Source of the DNA: JARRKC01 sp037388505
Lineage (GTDB): Bacteria; Acidobacteriota; UBA6911; RPQK01; JAPXNP01
Direction of reading: 5' to 3'
Assembly: GCA_037388505.1 (NCBI GenBank)
Contig: JARRKC010000055.1
Span: forward strand, 1 to 64,000
DNA: 64,000 nucleotides
Shown here: piece after piece, positions 49,249-57,184 of the stretch
Numbering within the stretch: position 1 is the stretch's first letter
Layout of the letters: each line of letters starts with the position of its first letter
Made by a program: the position numbers and the translations under genes
Notes under the pieces: generated by a model
The model's input: only the letters and a program-made list of their open reading frames with translations
Told to the model about the DNA's origin: nothing
The model's database searches: none

Positions 49249-50286
49249 TCAACCGAGGGGAAGCCGCATCTGACCGTTTCGTCGAAAAGCTGCGCAGGAC
49301 AGTTCCGGAAGGGATGACCGGAAGCCCAGCTTCTCACTGCTCTTCGTGAACAACTGCTCGATCTGACGCGCATAGATTCCCTCCCCGCTCATCCGATGGT
49401 GGAATCGAGAGTCGCTGAGCTTCCCGGAACGCACCTCGCGGATCCGGCGGAGTACTCGTTCGGCCCGCAGCGGAAAGCACCGTCGAAGCCATTCCTCGAA
49501 GAGATCCTTCACGCCGTGAGGCAGACGCAGGAGCTGGTACCGGCAGCACCAGGCTCCGTGGTCTCGTGCCGCCGTCAGGATCCGCGGGATTTCATGTTCG
49601 GTGAGGCCCGGAATGACGGGTGCCACCAGGACAGCGACCGGGATCCCGTTCCGGGCCAATTGTTCGACGGCATTCAGCCGTCGTTCAGGAATCGAGGTGC
49701 GAGGTTCCATGACGCGCTGCAGATTGACATCGAGCGTCGTAACGGAGATCGAAACATGGGCGGCGTCCATTCGTGAGAGTTCCTTGAGAAGATCGATGTC
49801 ACGGGTGACGAGGTGATTCTTGGTCACGACGGCGACAGGATTGCGCACCTCAGCGAGGACTTCGAGGCAGCGCCTCGTCAGGCGGAGCTTCCGCTCGACG
49901 GGCTGGTAGGGGTCGGTGACACCGGCCATGGCGACGACCCGCGGTCGCCATCGTAAGGATAGAAGTTCCTGGCGCAGCAGACTGGGGGCCGAAGACTTCA
50001 CCAGGATGCGGGACTCGAAGTCCAACCCGGCAGAGAAGCCGAGGTACTCGTGGGTCGGACGTGCATAGCAGTAGATGCAGCCGTGCTCACAGCCTCGATA
50101 GGGGTTGACGCTCCAGTCGAAGCCGATGTCGGGGCTCTTGTTCGAAGTGAGAATGGATGTGGTCCGATCGATGAGGAATTCGGTCGACGGCGCCGGTTCC
50201 TCACCTCTTTCCCAGGTGAGGTGAAGGCGCTCGAATCGACTGCCGGGGTTCTGGGAAGTTCCACGTCTCGGCATGTCCGTGTTCAC
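49249..50286 (-). CDS. PA0069-family radical SAM protein
   Basis: A 345-residue radical SAM protein of the PA0069/Rv2578c family, distantly related to spore photoproduct lyase. The cluster motif is CEHGCIYC with Cys66, Cys70 and Cys73, preceded by NPYRG. Then come DFESRILVKSSAP, AMAGVTDPYQPVERKLRLTRRCLEVL, NHLVTRDIDLLKELS and VSISVTTLD. The C-terminus (HRMSGEGIYARQIEQLF) matches the family's conserved end. Substrate is unknown in all members that I recall. It is divergent from the Memo-AMMECR1 gene, with only 118 bp between starts, so they may share a regulatory region. Confidence 0.85.
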   Translation of the reverse strand: MNTDMPRRGTSQNPGSRFERLHLTWERGEEPAPSTEFLIDRTTSILTSNKSPDIGFDWSVNPYRGCEHGCIYCYARPTHEYLGFSAGLDFESRILVKSSAPSLLRQELLSLRWRPRVVAMAGVTDPYQPVERKLRLTRRCLEVLAEVRNPVAVVTKNHLVTRDIDLLKELSRMDAAHVSISVTTLDVNLQRVMEPRTSIPERRLNAVEQLARNGIPVAVLVAPVIPGLTEHEIPRILTAARDHGAWCCRYQLLRLPHGVKDLFEEWLRRCFPLRAERVLRRIREVRSGKLSDSRFHHRMSGEGIYARQIEQLFTKSSEKLGFRSSLPELSCAAFRRNGQMRLPLG

Positions 50287-50404
50287 CTTTTCTTCACCAT
50301 TCTAACATACCTGGTCGACGCTGCCCACAGAGGACTCGGGTTTCTTGGGAAACGGGCGTAAAATAGAAGAACGGCCGATCGCATCGGCTGCTCGAGAGGT
50401 CGAC

Positions 50405-51841
50405 TTGGTTTCATTCGGATTCTTGAAGGACAAGCCACAGCCGGTTCGCCGCCCCGCAGTGGCGGGCCTCTTCTATCCCGGCGACGTCCAGGAACTGACA
50501 CTGACGGTCGACGAACTGCTCTCGAAGGCCGCGCCCCGCCGGATCGATGGCCGTGTCCTTGCGATGATATCGCCGCACGCGGGCTATCCCTACTCCGGCC
50601 ATGTGGCGGCCCAAGGATACGCCACGCTGCGTCAGCAGCAGCCGCAACGGATCGTTCTGATCGCACCTTCCCATGTGGAAGCTTTTTCGGGGGCCGCCGT
50701 GTTCGGCGGGCGTGCCTATGCCACCCCGTTGGGTGAAGTGGTGGTTGACCGGCCGTTCTGCGAGCGATTGGTTCAGGCGGGCGGGGCCCGGTTCTCCGAC
50801 TCAGGTCACGGGTGGACCGTGCCGGGGCGGGGAGAGCACGCCTTGGAAGTGCAATTGCCGTTTCTGCAGCGGGTGCTCGACTCCATGGAGATCGTCCCCA
50901 TCGTCCTCGGAGACAAGAATATGACGACTTGTCGTCGCCTGGGTTCCACCCTTGCGGATCTGATGGACCCGGATACGGTCGTGGTGGCGAGCTCCGATCT
51001 CTCGCACTACCATTCTTATGAAGCGGCACAGGTCCTGGATCGAAGAGTCTCCGAGTTCTTGCTTTCCTGGGATTATTTCAGTCTCTACAGCAGTCTCGAG
51101 GCGGGCGAGTGCGAGGCCTGCGGCAGCGGGCCGATCATAGCCACGATGATCGCCGCCCAGCAGTCCGGCGGAGATTCGGTGACTCTCCTGCACGCAGCCA
51201 ATTCCGGTGACGTGCCTCCGTTTCGGCGCGAGGAGGTGGTCGGGTACCTCTCGGCGGTTCTGACGCGGGGCGGACAGGAGACCGGTCCGCCGGCGGCGAC
51301 GCGGCTCTCGGACGAAGAAGGGAAAAGACTCCTGGAGATTGCGCAGGAGTCCGTACGGCGGGCCGTCACGGGTGAAGATCCGATGGACACGTCGGGTGAA
51401 GCCCCGTCGCTGCGGGTGCCCAGAGCCTCATTCGTAACGCTTCGGCGGGAAGGCCGTCTGCGCGGATGTATTGGAAGTGTTGTGGCTCGAGAGCCTCTGG
51501 CGACCTCCGTGGCGACCGCTGCCGCGGCGGCAGCTTTGCGCGATCCGCGTTTTGCACCGGTCTCGGTCGGCGAACTTGCAGGCATCGATTGTCACGTCTC
51601 CGTACTGACGCCGTTTCGGCTTTTGCGGGACCCTTCGAAGGTCGAGGTGGGACACCACGGGCTGCTCGTCGAACTCAACGCTCGGCGCGGGCTTCTGCTC
51701 CCGCAGGTCGCCGCCGAGCAGGGTTGGAATGCGGAAACCTTTCTGGAGCAGACCTGTCTCAAAGCTGGACTCGAGCCCACCGCCTGGCAGGACCCCAGAG
51801 CGGCGGTCTATGCCTTCACTGCTCAGCTGATCGGGGAGTAG
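50405..51841 (+). CDS. AmmeMemoRadiSam system protein, Memo (B) fused to AMMECR1 (A)
   Basis: A fusion of about 478 residues. Residues 20-285 are a Memo domain: RRPAVAGLFYPGDVQEL, ISPHAGYPYSGHVAAQGYA, IAPSHVEAFSG, DLSHYHSYEAAQVLD and GSGPIIATMIAAQ, with the metal-site His residues of the extradiol-dioxygenase-like fold. From about residue 305 an AMMECR1 domain follows (LRVPRASFVTLRREGRLRGCIGSV, then GLLLPQVAAEQGWNAETFLEQ). In other genomes the A and B proteins and the radical SAM protein AmrS form a three-part system, and fused A-B is known. I favour TTG at 50405 (GAGAGG five bases ahead); an earlier TTG at 50345 is possible. AmrS is not next to it. Confidence 0.9.
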   Translation: MVSFGFLKDKPQPVRRPAVAGLFYPGDVQELTLTVDELLSKAAPRRIDGRVLAMISPHAGYPYSGHVAAQGYATLRQQQPQRIVLIAPSHVEAFSGAAVFGGRAYATPLGEVVVDRPFCERLVQAGGARFSDSGHGWTVPGRGEHALEVQLPFLQRVLDSMEIVPIVLGDKNMTTCRRLGSTLADLMDPDTVVVASSDLSHYHSYEAAQVLDRRVSEFLLSWDYFSLYSSLEAGECEACGSGPIIATMIAAQQSGGDSVTLLHAANSGDVPPFRREEVVGYLSAVLTRGGQETGPPAATRLSDEEGKRLLEIAQESVRRAVTGEDPMDTSGEAPSLRVPRASFVTLRREGRLRGCIGSVVAREPLATSVATAAAAAALRDPRFAPVSVGELAGIDCHVSVLTPFRLLRDPSKVEVGHHGLLVELNARRGLLLPQVAAEQGWNAETFLEQTCLKAGLEPTAWQDPRAAVYAFTAQLIGE

Positions 51842-51863
51842 CCGCCACGGCGTTCCCCTCGTG

Positions 51864-52017
51864 GTTGACGTTGTGTCCGTCGTGGTTCACTTCCGGCGTC
51901 GAGCCGTGGTGGTGAGCCCCCGGGGGAACGATCAGGAGATACTCACCACCAAGGCACGATGACGTTGACGTTGTGTCCGTCGTGGTTCACTTCCGGCGTC
52001 GAGCCGTCGTGGTGAGC
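51864..52017. repeat. Two direct 54-bp copies of the CGACGG repeat family
   Basis: Copies at 51864-51917 and 51964-52017 are 100 bp apart and differ at one position. The segment between them carries the inverted ACTCACCACC sequence, so hairpins can form. The reverse complement matches the 56503 repeats over about 45 bases. Confidence 0.8.
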
Positions 52018-52020
52018 TCC

Positions 52021-53907
52021 CTACTGCGGGGGAGCCGCGACCTTCGCCGGCGCAGCGCCATCCAACTCCACGAGCACGACCCAGTCGTGTTTGGAGTTGT
52101 CGGGTGGCTGTCCCAAAGCCTCGAATCCCTGGCCCTTGGCTGTGGTTCGTGAGCCAGGCTGAAGATCTCCCCCATGCAGCGGGTCAAACCATCGGATCCG
52201 GTACGTCGCTTTGGGAAGCCACAGGCGTGTAGATTCCCCAGCCGGCAGATACACCGCGTAGATCTTCCCAAGCTCGGCAAAACAGTATCCGTCTCCACCT
52301 CGAATCAACTCGTCGGCCGACTTCATTTGCACGAACGGCAGATGGTCCTGAAAGAAGCGAACGGCGATTCGGGTCTGTGTCCACATGTTCTGCCGGCTAC
52401 GGAAGTCCTCGAGGTCGAGGTCATTGTTCGGATATTTGTATCCAAAGTACCATTCGCATCCGGCGCCACCCGCCATCAGGTTTCCCCACAGGGCAAAGCG
52501 ACGAACCTGGTTGTGTTGCGGATCGTCGGCGTCAGGCAAGACGCCGGTGTCGGCTGGTCCGATTTCGTCCAGGCAAACGAACCACGGACGACCTGAAGCC
52601 TCCGAGCGGAGGACCCACTGGAGTGTCTCAGCGTGCGTTTGACGCATGTCCGCGATCTGGAGCGACGGGCCCTCGAATGACTTGAAGCCGAGAAGGGGCT
52701 CGTAGATGCGCTCGTAGTCACCGGGAAGGGTGTGCACGACGATCGGATTGTCGCAGGGATCGAGGAGGCGAATATAGGCGGCGAATTGTTTTCTCTGAAG
52801 GGTCGTGTTCCCTCGCGTCTGAGGAGCATCCGCATCCCAGCCGTCGTTGTTCCAGCCGTTTTCTTCGCCGAGATTCCAGACGACGCCCGCGTGGTGCGCG
52901 AACCGTGCGATCAATTCTCGATAGTAGAGCTTTCGGGAGTCGGCGAAATCGCCGCCCTCCTCGCTCTCGAAAAGGCTCTCATTCTCGGTCTCGGTGAGCA
53001 CGACATGGAGCGCGATTCCCAATCGATCCATATGGTCGAAGACCCGATCCCACTGATCCAGTTTCGAGCAGTCGAATCGGTACCGGTCGGTTCGGGTGCG
53101 GTAGGGCCAAACATCGTCCCCATCCCCGTCGATGTTCATAGTCAGGAAGTAGACACTGTTGACCCCCTGCTCCGACAGGTAGTTGAGAGCTCCGATGATG
53201 CCCTTGCCCAAGCCGTTTTTCCAGGTCGGATCCCCTGGCTTCCAGTCCGCGATATGAGGGCCATAATGGTGAAGCGGGACTCGGGCCGCCTCCCCCTCGC
53301 GTGGCCGACTCTCCGTGGGAAGGTTGGGTCGGCTCGAATCGAATTCGTCGTAAGCCAGGAAATTCTCGGGACTGTCGGTCCCCGCTTTCAGATAGTAGCG
53401 GTGGTTCCCACTGTATTGAAGATAGTGGTGTCCGTTGTAGCGCAGCCGGCCTGGTGCCAATGGGTCCGATTGGCTGTCGGAAGGATCGACGACGATGATG
53501 TCTCCTTCGAGGCCATCGCCGGGTGCGGAAACTCCCTTCTGATCCGGGTTCAGCGCGATGCGCGGGCCGGAGAGCAGAGAAACCCGGTAATGCCAGACGC
53601 CGGATTCGTCCGGAGTCCAGACGACTCTCCAGCGATTTCCCGACTCCGCACCTGATTCGGCAGCGCTGCCGTCGGCCGCGAAGAATCCCGGGACCTTGAA
53701 CTGACGTCCGGATTCGCTTGCGAACGAGACCGTCATTCGGTAGTCCAGGAATGGGTTGGGCTCGCTGGTCTCCGATGCCTGAGGACCCGTAACCGTCAAA
53801 AAGAGAGGATGCCAGACGAGCAGGTCACCGGAGACCTGCACGCCTGGAGGAATAGCACAGGAGAGGAGGAACAAGACCAGAACAGCGACCATGCAGGTTT
53901 TCCGCAT
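52021..53907 (-). CDS. DUF5060/DUF4038-type lipoprotein, putative glycoside hydrolase
   Basis: A 628-residue exported protein with a lipobox LLSC (Cys17). The N-terminal domain (WHPLFLTVTGPQASETSEPNPFLDYRMTVSF; WRVVWTPDESGVWHYRVSLLSG) is the beta-sandwich DUF5060 domain. Residues about 160-500 form a TIM-barrel-like region. It includes YLSEQGVNSVYFLTMNIDGDGDD, DQWDRVFDHMDRLGIALHVVLTETENES and VVWNLGEENGWNND, whose Glu lies where a GH catalytic acid is expected. A collagen-binding-like C-terminal domain (TRLWLPKATYRIRWFDPLHGG) ends it. Activity is untested in most relatives. It borders the CGACGG repeats on its 3' side. Confidence 0.82.
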   Translation of the reverse strand: MRKTCMVAVLVLFLLSCAIPPGVQVSGDLLVWHPLFLTVTGPQASETSEPNPFLDYRMTVSFASESGRQFKVPGFFAADGSAAESGAESGNRWRVVWTPDESGVWHYRVSLLSGPRIALNPDQKGVSAPGDGLEGDIIVVDPSDSQSDPLAPGRLRYNGHHYLQYSGNHRYYLKAGTDSPENFLAYDEFDSSRPNLPTESRPREGEAARVPLHHYGPHIADWKPGDPTWKNGLGKGIIGALNYLSEQGVNSVYFLTMNIDGDGDDVWPYRTRTDRYRFDCSKLDQWDRVFDHMDRLGIALHVVLTETENESLFESEEGGDFADSRKLYYRELIARFAHHAGVVWNLGEENGWNNDGWDADAPQTRGNTTLQRKQFAAYIRLLDPCDNPIVVHTLPGDYERIYEPLLGFKSFEGPSLQIADMRQTHAETLQWVLRSEASGRPWFVCLDEIGPADTGVLPDADDPQHNQVRRFALWGNLMAGGAGCEWYFGYKYPNNDLDLEDFRSRQNMWTQTRIAVRFFQDHLPFVQMKSADELIRGGDGYCFAELGKIYAVYLPAGESTRLWLPKATYRIRWFDPLHGGDLQPGSRTTAKGQGFEALGQPPDNSKHDWVVLVELDGAAPAKVAAPPQ

Positions 53908-53948
53908 GGAGGCTGATTATTGCAGACCGGTCGAGTCGACGCTACCGG

Positions 53949-54320
53949 CTACCGGGCTTGCTCGAGGTTCCGGTTGGGCCGTAGATAGGTCAAACGAATG
54001 AGACTCAGGATCGTCGCCTTCTTCTGCTTCCGGTCCAAGTGCTTGAGGCTTTTGACCCACGCGCGGAGTCGTTCCGGATTGATCTCGAGGACCTCGCAGA
54101 CCCACTCAAAACTTCCCGTGTGCCTCTCGTCCGAATCGAACCAGGCTTGAGCGTCGTCCTGCCAGGTCTGCCAGTCCTTATCCAGCTTCTGTTGAGGACT
54201 GATCAGATCCCGGATGGCCTGAGTCATAATACCCATGGCGAGATTGACCAGGGGTCGCTCCGGTCTCCGGTATTGAGGGTGCAGGCCCTCAGATGTCAGT
54301 ATTGCTGGTTTGGCCGCCAT
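53949..54320 (-). CDS. Small protein of unknown function
   Basis: A 123-residue hydrophilic, probably all-helical protein. It has a DWQTWQDDAQAWFDSDERH segment, a GSFEWVCEVLEINPERLRAWV helix pair and a basic C-terminus (HLDRKQKKATILSLIRLTYLRP). The NPERLRAWVKSL stretch looks like a helix-turn-helix-like turn but not clearly a DNA-binding motif. AAGGAG lies nine bases ahead of the ATG at 54320. It sits alone between the DUF5060 gene and the RNase gene. No function is given. Confidence 0.6.
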   Translation of the reverse strand: MAAKPAILTSEGLHPQYRRPERPLVNLAMGIMTQAIRDLISPQQKLDKDWQTWQDDAQAWFDSDERHTGSFEWVCEVLEINPERLRAWVKSLKHLDRKQKKATILSLIRLTYLRPNRNLEQAR

Positions 54321-54462
54321 TCTCGATGCTCCTTGGGGTTTTTCCCCATCCCGCGCGAGGTTTTCATCTGAATACTATACTCAGCGCTTACTCTAATTCA
54401 AAAGCTTCATGTACATAGGATGGACAAAATCATGACATTGTTGCAAAGACATCGAATTCTTC

Positions 54463-56448
54463 CTATTCGACGATGCTGAAGGTCAAAATGTTCCGGGCGG
54501 GATGCACCTGATCGACGCGAAGCCGGAGTTGGCGCCCAGGCTGAAGTTCTCCGGCAAAGTGAACCAGTCCACGGATCTGATACTCCGTGGTCTCGACGAG
54601 ATAACCTCGCCCCAGCTCCCTCACGACCACGCCCTCGAAGACCCTGTCGCGGCAGTTCTCGGATAGGAACGACAGGACGAAGAACCGGTTTGCGTTCCGC
54701 TCGGCTGCTCGGATATCGGCGTCCATGCTCTGAATGAGTTCCAGGGCCTCCGCCAGCTCCTCCGTCGTATAGGGAAGCGAGCTCCCCTCGACGGAGGCAA
54801 TGAGTTGACGCTGCAGCACCATGTCGCAGTAGCGGCGGATCGGCGAGGTCAGCTGGGTGTAGACCTCGAGACCCAGCCCCGCATGGGGGGCCGGTTCGAC
54901 GGAGAGCCGGCTTCGCTCCAGCTGCATGAAGATCTGGTTGAAGCGCACCGGATCGTAGGTTTCCGGCACCTCCAGCGGTTCCACCGGCGCCGGCTGGCTT
55001 CGATAGATGAGGGGAATTCCCCGTTCGACGGAGAATTGTGCGGCCAGATGATTCAAAAGGATCATGAGTTCGCTGACGAGCCGCCGGCTCGGAGATGCCG
55101 TGTCGATCACCTTCAGTGTGATCACGTCCTTGCGAGCCACGACCTTGAGCTCCGGCTTGTTGAACACGAGCGCGCCGTGCGAAGCACGATCCTCCGCCAG
55201 GCTGCGGCTGAGCGAATGAACGGGAGCCAGCAGATGGGTGAGAATCTCATCTCCATTGGACTGCAGGAAACGGTCCGCATCGTCATAAGTCAGGTGGCGG
55301 TCTACGGTGATTTCCGTCCTCTCGAACGACCACTCGACGAGACGGTGCTGGAGGTCGAAGCGGGCGCGCAGCGTCAGGGCAGGCCGCAAGACTCCTTCCC
55401 TCAGGCTACCCAGATCACATGAAAGGGGCTCCGGCAGCATGCGGACTGTCGTTTGCGGCAGGTAGACCGAGGAAATACGGCGCTGGGCCTCGTGGTCAAG
55501 CGGGTCCGCCTTTTCAACGAAGTGAGAAACGTCGGAGATATGGATAAAGACGGTCACCCCGTCGGCGTCCGGGGCAATGCTGAAAGCATCATCGATCTCG
55601 CGGGTCTCCTCATCATCGATGGCAAGGGTGTAGAGATCTGCCCGGCGGACCCGGTTGGAGGATCCGGTGTAGGGATTCAGGTTGGCAGCGAAGTCGAGAG
55701 CCTCGCGGCTGAAGCGTGGATCGATACCGGCGGCCACCAGCAGCGGATCGGCCGAGGCAGGCAACCTGCCGAGCGTTGCCAGGATGTCGTAGGCCGCCAT
55801 GCGGGGTGTCAGATCCGGGTCGAGGTCCTGCAGCCAGACGGCGACTTCCTCGTCCCGCTGACGTTGAACGAGGAAGTCCTCGAGGCGCCTGGAAGTCAGT
55901 TCGCGCTCGCTGTCGGAGAGACTCGAAGAAGCCTGCTCGCCGGCCAGCACTTCCGCGAGCCATGACCGGGTTCGGTTGCGCAGCGCTTCCTTTTCTTCAT
56001 GGCGCCGGGCGGCCGTCAGCTGAGCGGACACCTGCTCAGTGGGGCGCGGAGAGATGTGGGGGCCTCTCACTCTGAAATGGACCGGGTCCTGGAGAACGGC
56101 GCGCAGTGCCGCCGACAGATTGCAGCACTGGGAGGAGCCGAAATAGATCTCGGCGAGTTCTTCCGGCTGAAATTCCCGCTGCTGCTCGTGAATCGATTCC
56201 CAGAGCAGCTCGGTGTCGAAGTCGGCGAGGATCCGGTCGATTCGCTCCTGGATGGCTCCGACGATCTCGCTGATGGCTTCCTCGCCCACCTCCTCGTGAC
56301 GCACCAGCACGTTGCGCTCGGGGACGCTGTGGCGTCGCCCGTTCTGGTCGGTAACCTCGAGTTTCCCCTTGTTGTCTCCGGTGACGACGCCGATTTTGAG
56401 GGAGCCGCCGGACAGAAACTCGACTGGTGTACCAAGGGACTCCGCCAT
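54463..56448 (-). CDS. RNB-domain exoribonuclease (RNase II/R family)
   Basis: A 661-residue 3'-to-5' exoribonuclease acting on single-stranded RNA. The central RNB block is clear: YTLAIDDEETREIDDAFSI with its metal-binding Asp residues, FIHISDVSHFVEKADPLDHEAQRR, SSVYLPQTTVRMLPEPLS, and RSQPAPVEPLEVP late in the domain, followed by YTQLTSPIRRYCDMVLQRQL. A short S1-like tail (RDRVFEGVVVRELGRGYLVETTEYQIRG) follows. The N-terminus lacks the usual double cold-shock domains and instead has a small beta module (FLSGGSLKIGVVTGDNKGKLEVTDQ), so this is a divergent RNase II/R form like those in Acidobacteriota and cyanobacteria. Confidence 0.9.
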   Translation of the reverse strand: MAESLGTPVEFLSGGSLKIGVVTGDNKGKLEVTDQNGRRHSVPERNVLVRHEEVGEEAISEIVGAIQERIDRILADFDTELLWESIHEQQREFQPEELAEIYFGSSQCCNLSAALRAVLQDPVHFRVRGPHISPRPTEQVSAQLTAARRHEEKEALRNRTRSWLAEVLAGEQASSSLSDSERELTSRRLEDFLVQRQRDEEVAVWLQDLDPDLTPRMAAYDILATLGRLPASADPLLVAAGIDPRFSREALDFAANLNPYTGSSNRVRRADLYTLAIDDEETREIDDAFSIAPDADGVTVFIHISDVSHFVEKADPLDHEAQRRISSVYLPQTTVRMLPEPLSCDLGSLREGVLRPALTLRARFDLQHRLVEWSFERTEITVDRHLTYDDADRFLQSNGDEILTHLLAPVHSLSRSLAEDRASHGALVFNKPELKVVARKDVITLKVIDTASPSRRLVSELMILLNHLAAQFSVERGIPLIYRSQPAPVEPLEVPETYDPVRFNQIFMQLERSRLSVEPAPHAGLGLEVYTQLTSPIRRYCDMVLQRQLIASVEGSSLPYTTEELAEALELIQSMDADIRAAERNANRFFVLSFLSENCRDRVFEGVVVRELGRGYLVETTEYQIRGLVHFAGELQPGRQLRLRVDQVHPARNILTFSIVE

Positions 56449-56502
56449 GAAGTGGTCATTCTATGATCGTCCCGGGACTCAACACAACGTCGTGCCCTTC
56501 GT

Positions 56503-56701
56503 GTCGTGGTGAATGCTCCCTGAGCGTCCAGCCGAGGACTGACCACCACGGCACGACGCCGGAAACGAACCACGACGGACACGACGGGGTGCTCGTGGTG
56601 TCGTCGTGGACAACGCCACGACGGGGTGCTCGTGGTGTCGTCGTGGTGAATGCTCCCTGAGCGTCCAGCCGAGGGCTCACCACCACGGCACGACGCCGGA
56701 A
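56503..56701. repeat. CACGACGGGG repeat cluster
   Basis: Two 62-bp copies at 56503-56564 and 56640-56701 start 137 bp apart, with two mismatches. A perfect 29-bp unit (56581-56609 and 56618-56646) starts 37 bp apart between them. The 343-bp space before the GxxExxY gene holds little else. The 54-bp copies at 51864 are of the same family in reverse. Confidence 0.8.
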
Positions 56702-56791
56702 GCCAACCACAACGCCACGACAGAACACGACGTCGTGGCGTTGTGGTGAACCATTTCGCAGATTCACGAGGCATCGACGTTATAGATAAGT

Positions 56792-57184
56792 ATGAAATAC
56801 GAACCGATCGATCCGGAGACGGAGAGAATCGCAACGCAAGTCCTGGATGCTGCTTTTGATGTCCATCGCGAACTCGGCCCGGGTCTTCTGGAAGAGACCT
56901 ATGAAGACTGCTTCGCGTATGAACTTACCGACCGCGGGATCCGCTACGAGCGGCAGCGTTTCCTGCCGGTCAAGTACAAGGAGGCCAAGGTTGACACGCG
57001 GCTCCGTTTTGACCTCCTCATCGAAAATTGCATCGTGGTGGAGATCAAGGCGGTCGAAAAGGTCCACCCCGTCCACGAAGCGCAGCTGATGACCTACATG
57101 AAGCTCTCAAGCTGCCGCTTGGGTTTCCTGCTCAACTTCAATGTCGTGTTGCTCAAAGACGGGATCTCCCGAAGGATCATTTAA
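56792..57184 (+). CDS. GxxExxY protein (PD-(D/E)XK-3 type)
   Basis: A 130-residue protein with the family signature GLLEETY (GxxExxY) in FDVHRELGPGLLEETYEDC. It also has YERQRFLPVKYKEAKVDTRLRFDLLIENCIVVEIKAVEKVHPVHEAQ, where the D-x(n)-VEIKA string fits the PD-(D/E)XK nuclease core. These small proteins are scattered through genomes, often with repeats or mobile DNA, and have no agreed role. Here it follows a CGACGG repeat cluster and its stop overlaps the stop region of lon by eight bases, converging. Its dispersed-gene habit is known; any link to the nearby repeats is inference. Confidence 0.85.
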   Translation: MKYEPIDPETERIATQVLDAAFDVHRELGPGLLEETYEDCFAYELTDRGIRYERQRFLPVKYKEAKVDTRLRFDLLIENCIVVEIKAVEKVHPVHEAQLMTYMKLSSCRLGFLLNFNVVLLKDGISRRII

